Shown here: positions 1 to 19,589 of the stretch, in pieces | Layout of the letters: every line of letters begins with the position of its first letter | Position numbering within the stretch: position 1 is the first letter of the stretch | Assembly: GCA_038380795.1 (NCBI GenBank) | Contig: CM076271.1 | Coordinates: 19,607,001-19,671,000 of the forward strand | Source of the DNA: Pyrocephalus nanus | Lineage: Eukaryota; Chordata; Aves; Passeriformes; Tyrannidae | Reading direction: 5' to 3' | Length of the DNA: 64,000 nucleotides | The notes under the pieces: model-generated | Database searches by the model: none | Seen by the model: the letters and a program-made list of their open reading frames with translations, nothing else | What the model was told of the DNA's origin: nothing | Position numbers and translations under genes: made by a program

Positions 1-1683
1 TTAGTAAATTAGTGAATCGGCTACTATAAATTTTCAGGAGGTGCAGTACCTCTTTTTACGGGCAATGCCTGTGAAATTCCCCCCAGATGATCCACTGCAT
101 TTTGGATTTACGCCACTCTCTTCACTTTCCTCTTGAAGTTCACTTGGCCTTTTTAGGGACCTTTAACACCAGCTCTCCCCCACTCCTTTAAATCACCTTT
201 ACTCACAAAAACTGGACTTTACTCACAGACTGTACCTAATGCTCACACAGCACTCTGAGAGTCCAATTTAGCAGCTGCTTAAATCCATCCCTCCACTTCC
301 AAACCCATCTAATGACTACAATTTACACTCTGGAGTGGAATCCACACAAGTGCTGGGCCTGTGAGTCATGAACACTCCTTCAAATAAGCACAGAAACAGG
401 TAACTGGCTTTAACTGCAGGAAAGGCTGCTGGAAGTCCAATATAACTCACTGATATCAAAGACAAAGGAAAATGGATCAGGCCCTCAGAGCAGTTCTATT
501 ACTGGGAATCACATTCTGAACAAGCCAGAGCACCCTAAAGAACTCTGGTTAAAAAAAGAGTGGATTGGACCAAAATAGGAATTGTTGTAAAAGCTGTAAA
601 TGCACTCACCAATCTCACCCCATTACGGAATAGTTAAACACATTTACAGGCTACAATTGCACATGTTGATGAAGAAAACACCTTTTTAGTGTAGGTTAAC
701 AATAAACTTTACCTTCTATTTTATGAGGGTAACTTTAGCCTTGTCCCCTTGGAATTTACAGAAAACACAGAATGTACTGAACATGAACAGTTCTCAGTAG
801 CACCTGACCAGCAGAGTATTTTCAGAGTTCCTGACTCAGGAAAGACAAATGAAGTTTAATCTGGTTACAGATCCTAAGGCAAAAACCTGCCCATTTCTGT
901 CTCAGAATTTGGAAGAGATGTTTTCTGTCTCCATTCTCTGTATTTTTCCTTATGCATTTTTTGGTGCCTGAACTGTGGGAAGAGGAACAGCATTAAAATG
1001 GTAACTGTGGTTCTCTTTCCCCCAGAAACAGGCAGCACTTTTTAGGCAAGCAGGCAAAATTTCCACTGCTCTGGATCAAGCAAACAGTATAATTATTATT
1101 AATAAAGCATAGATTACTAACAAGAAACATAATGAATAAAAATAAAACATTCAGAGTATCACAAGGCCATGGCAGTGGAAAGAAGGAAAGACAAGTTTTT
1201 TAATATCTTAACAAAGTATTGCCTATCAAGTTAATACGTGTCTTTTGGGAAAAAAAATCCTTTTAGTTCAATATTTAGATTGATATCCAAAAGATCAACA
1301 GTACAAAGGCTGATTTTTTGCTACACAATCCCCAGGTTTCCATGGCACACTGATCCCTGACTGCAGTGTCTGTGTGATGTTCAGAAGATGCTCAGGAGCA
1401 ACACTGGACCTACAGCACCATCTCTTGGCTAAAAAGTTCTGGGAGGCCTTAAAACAGAGGAAAATATTATTTGTTTCATGCTTGCTGCCAAACAAAACCC
1501 AGCAATGAGAGACCACTTCCCTTTCTGGAGCAAACTTCAAGGGGAAGGAAGAAAAAACCGAAATTCACTCTCTAGAAGGATGAGCTGGAAAATTAACATG
1601 TTCCTGTCAGAGACTGTAACAGTCACTGCTACAATTCTTTCTGGCAAGAGCAATCTGAGGACAAGGAAGGCACAGCTACTCAC
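1..1683 (-). other. CRBN intron 8, part
   Basis: This AT-rich stretch holds no exon that I can recognise. I looked on the minus strand for the Cys-rich start and WFPGYAWT-type motifs of the CULT domain and for the C-terminal end, and saw none. It is therefore taken as intron. No repeat of a known family was noticed. Confidence 0.6.
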
Positions 1684-9768
<8,085 letters not shown>

Positions 9769-10185
9769 CGCTGTTTACCCGGAGAGGAGCCTGGGAAGCG
9801 GCCGGGGCGGGGCAGCGGGAGGGAGGAGGAGCTCGAGTCATGGGCTGAGGGGAGCGGGATTTTCACCGACCCTCGGGGTTCCCACCGATCGTGGGGCGGT
9901 GGTGCCGTGTCCCCCGGGCAGGGGCAGTCCCCCCGGGCTCGGCGGTGCCGGGGACAGCGGGCCCTGCTGTCCCCACAGGGCAGGGCCATGGCTGACCCCG
10001 TCGGAGCCTCCGGGCCGGCACCTGCTGCGGCTCCCCGAGCCGCCTCAGTGCCCGAGCCCGGCTTTGAGGCCTGGCAGAGGGGCTGCATGTGGATAAAACC
10101 AGCTGGATGGAGCCTGCTGGGTAAATGGCTTGAGAAAGAGGCCATAAACGCAACGATGAGATAAAAATCAGTACAGGAGAGACGT
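9769..10185. other. CRBN 5' flank, GC-rich
   Basis: This is the upstream half of the CpG island and the flank beyond it. Long open frames on both strands here follow from the low stop-codon density of GC-rich DNA and resemble no known protein. Confidence 0.6.
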
Positions 10186-10537
10186 GGAGCGGGCGCAGGG
10201 AAGGGCCGGGGAGATGGTGAGGGCACTGGGGCATCTGTGCTGTGAAGGGGAGGCTGAGGGAGCTGGGGCTGTTCAGCCTCGAGATGACCGAGAGGGAATC
10301 TCACCAATGCACGCAAATATTAATTATTTAATTATTCAATTATAAAGGGCCGACGCCAAGAGGATGGATGAGCCAGGCTTCTCTCTGTGGTGCATGAGAG
10401 ACAACACGCTGAGACTGATGCCCAAGAAGTTCCATCTGAAGATGAGGAGAAACTTGTTTTCTGTGCAGTGACAGAGCTCTGGAACACGTTGCCCAGAGGG
10501 TGTGGAGTCCCCCATCAGTGGAGATGTTCCAAGGCCT
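10186..10537 (+). mobile_element. Old CR1 LINE fragment
   Basis: Recognisable CR1 phrases occur in order: GCTGAGGGAGCTGGGGCTGTT, then a block AAGTTCCATCTGAAGATGAG, then GCTCTGGAACACGTTGCCCA and GTGGAGTCCCCCATC. It lacks the 3' tail. An AT-rich spacer (10316-10345) interrupts the match. It is more diverged than the other copies, so likely an older subfamily. Confidence 0.8.
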
Positions 10538-13500
10538 TTTTTGCAGGGCAGAATTCTGCACTTTCTGTTTTGAGTATCTCCCATTTCACTTCAGCAATAA
10601 CATTCTCCCTGGACCAGTGACAGAGGAAACTAATGATTAGCCAGCAAGCAAAACACTGATTTTTGTGTTTTTTTCCAATCAGAATTAAAATGTTTTAGAG
10701 AAGCACATTTAAAAGACGAATAGCACTCTAATTTCCTTACCATCACGGGTGGGCAATTCCAAAATAATCACTATGTATACTGACCTGAATGTGCCTTTAG
10801 AGCAACAATCACTACCACATTTGCCAAATGAGGAATGTAGCGCAAACACTAAGCATTTATAAGAATACAATAATTACTGAAATTATTAAGTTCTGATTCC
10901 ATAACTTTTCCTGCATTATCTCAGTGTAATATACACAATTGCAGGGTATTGTGTCTGTTAATACACCATAATAAAAACAATCAAATGTTTTTGTTGTCAG
11001 GCTGGTTTGCAGCCTGGCCAGCTGAAGAAGTATTAAAAATTATATGAGCCACTCCTCCAAACCCTGGACTTTCATTAAAAAAGTTATGCTAAATATACTT
11101 CTTTTGATATGCTAATCCATTTCGATTTCTGTTGGTTTTTTACTGGATTGCTGGGGGTACATTTAAACCACACTTTTAAGCTCGTTTCTGCAGTCTTGAG
11201 GGACAGAGCTTAATTTTTAGTATCTCCCAAGATTCTCCAATAATTCCATGACTGAAAGAGCTGAGGTTTCTTCTAGGAAGCACTAAATTCAATAACAATC
11301 ATCAGAAAATGATAAGAAGTGGAAACTCTGGGAGCAAAACCCAGGATTTCCCTCTCTCTTACTTTGGGTGCTATCGCATCTCTTTATGCCCTTAACATTT
11401 TAATCCCTCCCAGCACGTGGTGTGTTCCCAAATGGACACTGGAATCACTGGAAGTTGTTTGCTATTCCTCCAGGCCAGATTATAAACAGAAATCAGCAGG
11501 TTGCAGCCCGAAGAGCAACGTCTCAGTCCCAAGTTATCAGAGTAAATTTGGTGAGGGCAAGGCTATGTATATCCCAGAGTCCATCAGTTAATCTGGTCAG
11601 TGCCAATCTGTCTGAGAGTTCCCAAATTACTGTAATTTCCATGAAGTCAGAGCACTCCAGTGGGATGAAGGGCTTTTTTGCTTTGGAGCAGCTGCTTCTC
11701 ACAGATACACCCAGACAGCTGGGGTGAACTTTGCTTCTGGAAACAGCCCTCCTAAAATAAAATGGAAGTTCAAATGCCATGCCACCAGTCCTGGGGGGTT
11801 TCATCCCCAAATTCAAGTCATCTCCCATGGCTGGTTGGGAATAGTGGCTAATTGCAAAGTGGTTCTTGGATAACCCCTGAGTGGTTTGGAGGCAGAGGAC
11901 ATTAATCACCTTTCCCGGAGAAAAAGGAACAAAGAAAAGGACAGCAGTGCAAAAGATATTGAGAATTTAATTTAGTATTCATTTAGTGTTAATTCAGTTT
12001 TCATTCCAGGTTGGGATGAAGGATGAGGAGAGTTGGGATGTGGAAAGCAAAGGTTTGAGTGCTGGTTACCTGGCCTTGTGCATTAATTACAGGGGCAGTT
12101 CTCAACACAAGGTGTTTGCAAACAACCCCCAGCCTCCCCTTGCCAGTCATTCCAAGCAGGATATATGCTCTACCAAAAACACAGCTCACCTTCCCCCCTC
12201 AGAGTATACCATTTGGTCAGTTTGTTATTTAACCACAGTATTTTCCCTCCCAGATTCCCATCCTGCATTCACTGTGCTCAGGAGGAAAACTGGTAAATGG
12301 ATGAAAAAGGAACTCAGAGCAGCTCTACTGAGAAATCCTTTGCCATGTAAAATTCCAAAGCTCCTTTACATCCCTCAGCTCCCTCCTCTGTCTGCACTAG
12401 TTGAGAGAAAAGTTTTCAGAATGGATAAGCAGCCCTCGTGCCCACCTACAGACTGGAATTCGGTGGAAAACTAAATGAATTCCCTCTCCTGCTGGAGGAA
12501 GAGGCACTAGATGGTGCTGTAACATTCACTTTGGCAGGATTGCTCGGGGAGAATCACTCAGCTCTGCTGCACTGGCAGCTTTGGGGGTTCTATTTATAGG
12601 GGATTCACAGCAAACAATGGAAAAGTTTGATCTCCGACCTTCTGCTTTTTAAATGAGGGGTTTGTGTGTTTCTACAACGCACTGTTTTGACTGGGCTGTT
12701 TGAAAAGTAGTCTGTGTAGTCTAATTAAACCAGCAAAAGTCCTGTGTAAATGTGCCATTGATTTCTCCCCTGCCAATAAATTGGCTTGTTATCCACCCAA
12801 ACCCGCTGCTGAAGGCAGAACAAAGCAATCTGTCCAAGTATTCCAAAATAAAAAGTGACTCCCAACCTTTACAGGATCTATTCAGCACTGACAGGAAGAA
12901 AGCAGTTACAGGACACAAAGAAAATCTGTACTTTGGACATGAAAAAAGCCAATTACAAAAAAATCTGTGACACCATTTTGATACCAACAACCAGGCAGCC
13001 CCAACACTAAAGACACTCCACGTGTCATGTCCATGTGGACAAGGAAATTCCTGGCTCTTCAAGTTACGAGTTGAACTTATTACTCCCTTTGTAACCACTT
13101 TGTTGCACAAATTAGGGTAATGCAGGTGTTACCTGTCAGTTTAGGCACCCAGCAAACAATGAAAAATTCCTTTTTCTAACTGTAAAACCAGCCCAGACCC
13201 TGAGCTGTCAGCTCTGCTTACAGCAGATTTGCCATCCCAAAGCTACTAAATCATCAGAGTTGTCTGTTTCAATATTAAATGCACTCAGAGAACACAAACC
13301 ATGGGAGGTGATACCAAAAGCATAAAAGCCAGTGATGGACAGGACTGTTGTAGGATAAGTGTGGTTGGATAACACCTGGGGAGTTAAAGAGCCACAGAGG
13401 ACCAGTTGATCCAAAGCAGCTCGTTCTCTCCTCAGTGGTGTAAGAACAGGGCACATTTATGACTGTTCACTATCTGCTGCCTGGGCTGGTGACAAAGGAG

Positions 13501-14025
13501 CAGCTCTGAATGTGCAGAAGGCCCCAGACAAAGAGCCCATCAGCCAGACGTGCCCGTCACCGTGTGGGGAGGAAAACTGTGTGCCAGGGAACCCTGGCCA
13601 AGTAACAAACTGTTTGGGGTGTGTGCCAAACCCACATTCAGCACAGCTGATGGACAGCGTGGCAGGGAGAGAAATGGGGCTGTAAACACAAATTTGGTTC
13701 AACAAAGGGGAGAGAGAGTGAGGGAAAACTCCAGAACACTGGCTGGAAGGGTACACCGAGTCAGAGAGCCCCCACGTCCTCGGGACCTTCAGGAATATTG
13801 CCTCTAAATAAATCCAGAGTTTCCAGACATGCTCCCAGGCCATGGGGGATGTGTCCATAGCTTCCAGGTGGAGCCTAACACAGACCACTGGTTTAACCCA
13901 TAAAGAAGATTTATCAGAGCTAAGGGCTTGATATTCCCTTTAATTTTTTTCCATCACAAAGTTTTGGGTTGTCTTTGCATTAATGAGGTTCCAAGATCTT
14001 TACCCAGCGAAAACAAGAGTGACTC
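10538..14025. other. Intergenic, nothing recognised
   Basis: This is AT-rich to mixed sequence. Open frames such as the 162-codon one at 11986-12474 and the 143-codon one at 13457-13888 have no recognisable domains. I saw no repeat family or RNA gene. Confidence 0.5.
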
Positions 14026-14155
14026 AGAGTCACAGAATCACTGGGGGTGGAAAAGACTTCTGAGATCATCGAGTCCAACCCTTGACTGAGCACCAACCAC
14101 CTTGTCAATTGAGCCATGGCAATGATCTAAGACTCCACTGAGTCCTACCCCCTGT
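14026..14155 (-). mobile_element. CR1 LINE fragment, diverged
   Basis: On the plus strand it reads from AGAGTCACAGAATCACTGGG through GAGATCATCGAGTCCAACCC, which is the inverted 3' end of a CR1 subfamily distinct from the common one here. It is 5' truncated after about 130 bp. Confidence 0.8.
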
Positions 14156-15048
14156 AACCTTTCTTTTCCTTTCTGCATTGTTCCTGCTGGACCTGTCAGC
14201 AAGTTCAAGGTACATACAGTTCATTGTCTAAATAGTTCTGGGCATTATTGCCCAAAGAGATCCGACCAGTGCTGTCTGAACAGGGGTTTGTGTGCAGCTC
14301 ACTTCAGCAATCCCTACTCACAGTGGGTGCACTGTCACTTCTGTACATGTACCTATTAACTAGCAGAGACAAATTGTTCCCATATGTTATGCAAAATAAT
14401 GTAAATGGCTTTATATACATTTAGATAGAGGTAGTTTGTTCATAAATCTCACTTCAGTTAAAAATATAGAGTACTTAGTGTGAGTTAAAAGTGCTGGTTC
14501 TCTTTCTGTGAGTATTTAGAGCGTGCTGCCTCCATTATCCATGCAGGGAAATCACTTTGTGCTCAGGGAGGTTCAGGGAAGTTAATATGGCAACATTTAC
14601 AACAACATTGTCCTTAATGCTGGGGAGTTTATCTTGGAAGTTTGTCTAGGGGAAGAAGACCAGTAACCTCAGCAGATGATGGCAGTGAAAACATCACTGA
14701 GCCAGGGTTAAACACTGAGAAAGAGGGAAGGAGACACAGCAAAGGCTTAGAAATCAAGACCTTTTTGGTTTTGGGGTTTTTTTTGTCTCACCTTAGTAGA
14801 GCCTGAGCACACTCTCTTTGCAGGCTGCCTACTTTGGCTTTCTCCATTTTTTGGGCTGAAACCTCATTCCCCAGCTTCTTCAGTGGTGGCACTGAGTGCT
14901 GCATCACTGCAAAGATGATGACAAAAAGATGTGCTACAATCTCATGGACATAAACTGCTTACAGTGGACATAAATGCCAAACTCTGGCTTTCTGCAAGGG
15001 GGAGCAGAGGAACAGGCAATGCCCCTGTGCTTTTGGAGTTCTCATTTC
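14156..15048. other. Intergenic, nothing recognised
   Basis: I see no gene or repeat family here; there is a T/G-rich tract near 14764-14786. Confidence 0.5.
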
Positions 15049-15085
15049 CACAGAATCACAGAATGGGTTGGAAGGGAATGGGAGG
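15049..15085 (-). mobile_element. Very short CR1 3' tail
   Basis: CACAGAATCACAGAATGGGT followed by TGGAAGGGA matches the inverted terminal part of CR1. Only about 37 bp remains, directly joined to a tandem duplication. Confidence 0.6.
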
Positions 15086-15166
15086 GAAATATAAGTTCAG
15101 AAACATGAAAATTCCCACTGGGAATGGGAGGGAAATATAAGTTCAGAAACATGGAAATTCTCACTC
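15075..15166. repeat. 46-bp tandem duplication
   Basis: Two adjacent copies (15075-15120 and 15121-15166), each starting GGAATGGGAGGGAAATATAA, differ at only a few bases. The first copy overlaps the CR1 tail fragment. Confidence 0.9.
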
Positions 15167-17828
15167 TGCACAAGATGCTCCAGGAATTTGATTACCAGTA
15201 CCTTCAGAGTACCACCTGGATATTTAGCTGGCATCAAATCAGCTCCCAACGGAGAGTTTTGTGGTGTCTGTGTGTTCTGAGAGGTAAAAATAACACACAC
15301 TGATCACATTTTAAGGTGTTATCTAATTGCAGAGAATATAGCAGCGCAGAAATTCAGTCCTCAGAGTTATCACACCAAGTTTTCACCTTGTTTAAGGGCA
15401 GATGTACATGGCTTCCAAAAAGAAACAGATGTTTTCAAACTATCACAGTTCCTTCCTAGGGGTAATTACCTGTAAATAGTGAGGTTATTAATGCTATTAG
15501 TTGAATATCACTGTCTTCCAAGCATGACAAATTCATCAAAGTAGAAGTTCTAGCACAGAAGTCCCACTTAGGATTAATTTCCTCCAATACCCGAGTGTTT
15601 AAGCAGATTTTCAGCAATAGATCATATTTTGTGGGCCATTCACCAAGCAGTTGATTTCCTCCAATGTTCTGAATCACTGGAAGCTCCACATTTAACAACA
15701 CCAACACTGACTCCAAATTTGTCATTGATTTCACGCTTCACAAGTTTTAAGACTCTGAAGAAGCCAACAAACTGTTCCACAAGGAACTGACCTTCATTTA
15801 ATGACCTGTCATAGTCAATGGCAAATAAGAATAGGAACAACCAAACGGAGATATAGATTTATAAACTCAAAATAATAATTTCCCCCCTTTTTTTTTCAAT
15901 TTCATTTAAATCAAATATTGTAGAGTTTAAATATAATACATGCAGCTCAGCATGTTCTCTTCAGGGTGTTTTTAAATAATGTATTTTGTACATGTAATTT
16001 TTTTGGCATTTAGTTACACTACAGTGGAGGCCAATTCATTTTGTCTTTGCCCAAATTTCTGAAAATTCAATTAGTCCATTAATCTTATATTACTAATGTG
16101 GACATACAAACAATTTACTAATGGCTTTTGGATGGAAAATTGGATGTCTTCTCTCATTTTAAATATCCTATTGTTTTGTTAAAGAATCTTCCCACCCATT
16201 CCATGTTATGGAAGGCAAATCTAAGGCACAAAAGGCGTGAGACTGCTGGGAATTAATTTCCAAAGTCAGGTAAAATGTCATTCCATTGTTCTTTTAAAAA
16301 TCATCCCCCTAGCACCTGTAACAGGAGGAAATGAAAAATGGGAGAGGCTATTAAGCTAAATGGCCTTTTGGAAAGCTGGAGCAAAAGCTTTACAAATGAT
16401 GCATTGAGGGAGGGCAGCTCAATGCTGTGTTTTCTGTGGTTCTTTTATGTTTTGTTCTTCCCCCAGATAAGCAGGGATGGAAATAAAAAGAGGCCTGACC
16501 AGACGTGTGTTCACTGCCTCGATCATTAGGCTCTGACACTTCACTGGAAGAAGACCCAGCCATCAAAGGCAAAATGGAATAATTCCCTTTTAATGCCTTC
16601 TTTATTGGGATCTGAGGAAGGCTGGGTTAGAGAAAAGGAGCCTTGTGTCCCCTGAGAGCAGCTCACCGTGCTCAGCCCCGGCAGCGAGAGGAGTGAGAAT
16701 CGATATTGCACCGGAGACGCCTGCCCTGCTCCGCTTCAGATCTTGGCAGTTCAGAAGGAAAAGGCACTTTGGGCACAAGTGCTCTGGTGACACAGTGGGA
16801 TTTTAACCCTGGCAGCCAGGAACACGGGACCAGGAAGCTGCTGATAATTCCCAGGTTTCCCTGTCAGGAACACTCGGAGTGCTCTGCTGTCGATTTACCC
16901 CCAAGACCCACGGGGGTAACTGGTTTTAGCCTAAATATCACTGGTTTCCCAGTGCATCCCCTCTCTGGCTCTTTCCAACTGTTTTAGTTTTGGGAGTAGT
17001 TTTGCAACACATTTCAATAAAGCTTCTAAAAGCAGTGGATTCAGGGGTATTTTTAAGGACAAGCTCCTTTCATTTCCAAACCTGAGAGAGCTCCTTCCAT
17101 CTCCTTAGGACGGGTCAGAAAGGGACAAACTGTACATGAAACAGCTTTGCTGATCTCAAGGCATCTGGGAGCTGCTTTCCCAGGGAAATTCCAGCTGCCA
17201 ACTGCTGTCAGAGTCTGAGTTCCAAGCTCCATCAGAATGGACAAGTGGATTGGAAAAAAAGATGGAAATGGTAGTCCAATGTTGTGCAAATTTAGCCAAA
17301 ATGATGCAGTTCTGCATTCCATGATCATTTAAATGTATCCCCCCTCCATCCACTGGCACTTGCTGAGCACACACCACGTGCAAACAAACCTGCCCTTTCC
17401 TCCAGGCTGGGTAAAGTGACCTTCCAACCAGGAAACTGCACATGAGCACTGAGATATCACCAGATTCTTAGAGCAAACCCCTACCTGAGACACACAGAAG
17501 AAACCCAGGGGATTCCTGGTGAGAGACAAAAGGAAGCCCATTCCAGAGCACTGCTGCTCCAAAGGATGGCAAATGCTGTCATTTAAGCAACTCTGTTCCC
17601 CAATTACCTGAATAAAAAGCATTCAGCCAGAGGACTCTACATAGGACAACTCTATTTGCTGAAACAGAATCAAAGGCAAAGAATTTATTCCATAGACAAA
17701 ACAATTAAATCATTAATAACTGCATGCACATAAATTTGGGACTGAATGATATCAATTAAATTCAATTAACATCTGGGCAATGCTTTGAGGACATAAAACA
17801 TCATGTAACTCTAAAGAATTCTTCGAAT

Positions 17829-17870
17829 TAATCCTATTAATCCTATTTTTAGGATTTATTAATCCTAAAA
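17829..17870. promoter_or_regulatory. Clustered TAATCC motifs with a perfect hairpin
   Basis: TAATCC occurs at 17829-17834, 17838-17843 and 17860-17865. TTTTAGGATT (17847-17856) and AATCCTAAAA (17861-17870) form a perfect 10-bp inverted repeat with a 4-nt loop. TAATCC is the known core for K50 homeodomain factors (OTX, PITX, GSC). A regulatory role is inferred only. Confidence 0.3.
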
Positions 17871-19567
17871 CAGTTTTTGCTGCCTTAGCACACTGCTAAT
17901 GTGAAAATCACCATAAGCAAAGGCAGGGGTACTCCCAAGATTTAGGGGGGCTGGTAAAGCTTTTGTATGAAAAAGTAAGTTTTTTTCCATGGAATCAAGT
18001 TCCACTTGAAACCGGCAGTTACAGGCAAATCAATATTGATGACATTTTTAAAATAACCATATTCTTTGTATCACTATTGATTTCAGCAGGAGTGACTAAA
18101 GAAAGGATATACATAAAGATACCAAAAAAAAAAAAGAAGGGTTGGATATTAATGTCATCTTTTATCATCGTAGGCACTAACGTGGCTGGAAAGTATTGAT
18201 TACCTTAAAAGCCCCTAATAACTAAAGAACTATTGACTTAATATTTTTCTCTAATCCTCCATGAAATTTTACAGTAAGTCCTGATGTATTTTCAGTTAAG
18301 AGTTTTAGGGCTGAACTATATCATGTACTTATCTGAAGTGTCAGCTCTGGGGCTTACACTGCAGCTGCTGAGAGCTCTGGAAAAGGTGAGTTATAACTCC
18401 CAAGATTTAAGGATGGTTTCAGGGACTTGGGAAATAGATACATCTTCGGCTGTATATTATTCCATAGCATTTGTCTTTTAAATAATCTCTATAATTAGGG
18501 AATAATCTAATAGAAATTTATTCAGTGGAAACAAGGGTTCTGTTCATAATTACTCAACTACAGCTGTTCTGAAAATTCCCTCATCGTTGTATAAGTGTCT
18601 CAACAGCCTTTTTTATTGCTGCCTATTTTCCCATCACTGACACACTCACTGTCTAAAACTCCAGTGAGTGCTACAGATCAAACTTCACCTCAGTCCAAAC
18701 TGCTGATGCAGAGAAAAGCTTTGCTCACCCTCAGCGATTCCCCTGAGCCAAATTTAACCATTCCAAGCCAAATTTACAGAAACACCTTCACCAGAATTAC
18801 AAGAACACCTCTTTGCTTCTTCCAGAAAGATTGCAGACTTTTAGATTAAGCACTAGTAGCAGAAATAGTACAATTACAGAGCTCCTTCTGCCTGACATCC
18901 TTGTGTCACCCAAACTCCCAACTTCCAAGTCCTCTTCCTAGAGTGAATCCAGCAAATGGATCACTCACATAATGGGATCCAGCAAAGAACAGGCTGGTTT
19001 TCCCTTGCCTCCAGTAAAACTGAGGACTTTGCTTGATGCCCTGACTTCCATCTAATCCTTAGCGATTGCTTTGGGCTCAATCCTATAATCACTTATTTAT
19101 GGAACTATCTTTATTCCAGGAGCAGTCTCATTAAAACAAATGGCTGGGTTATTCATGTTTTCTTTGAAGGGCTCCTCAAAGCCATTTAAGTCCTGTTTAA
19201 GCCCTGCTTTCCCCTGGCTCTTCCCAGCCCTCTGGAAGGGTTTGGCATCACCTCCATCCCAGGGTGGGAGCATCCCAGCTGGGAGCTCCCCCACCCTCCC
19301 TCACACCCAGGGCAGCTGGCCCTAGAGCTCTGTCCTTAGAGGAGTCAGAGCATGGCACTAATTATTTTAATGACTGGAAATGAACTGTGAATTCCTTAAG
19401 AGCCATTGAAGCAAAACATTTTCAGTCAATCTCCCCCCATTAATACCAGAGCACTGGAGATTGCTCATATCTTTAATAAGATGCAGTACATCTGCTGGAT
19501 TTCCCTTGCTAATATTAGGCCAAGTGTTAAAATACCAAACCTTTAGATGTAATAAAGGAAAAGGACC

Positions 19568-19589
19568 AAAAAAAAAAAAAAAAAAAAAA
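19568..19589 (+). repeat. A22 homopolymer preceded by AATAAA
   Basis: This is a run of 22 A. An AATAAA lies at 19550-19555, about 12 bp before the run, an arrangement like the 3' end of a retrocopied transcript. No parent gene or flanking target duplication was recognised. Confidence 0.85.

Noticed and set aside
1..1683. Possible CRBN exons 9-11 (CULT domain)
   Set aside because: None of the expected motifs was found on the minus strand; the exons must lie outside the window.
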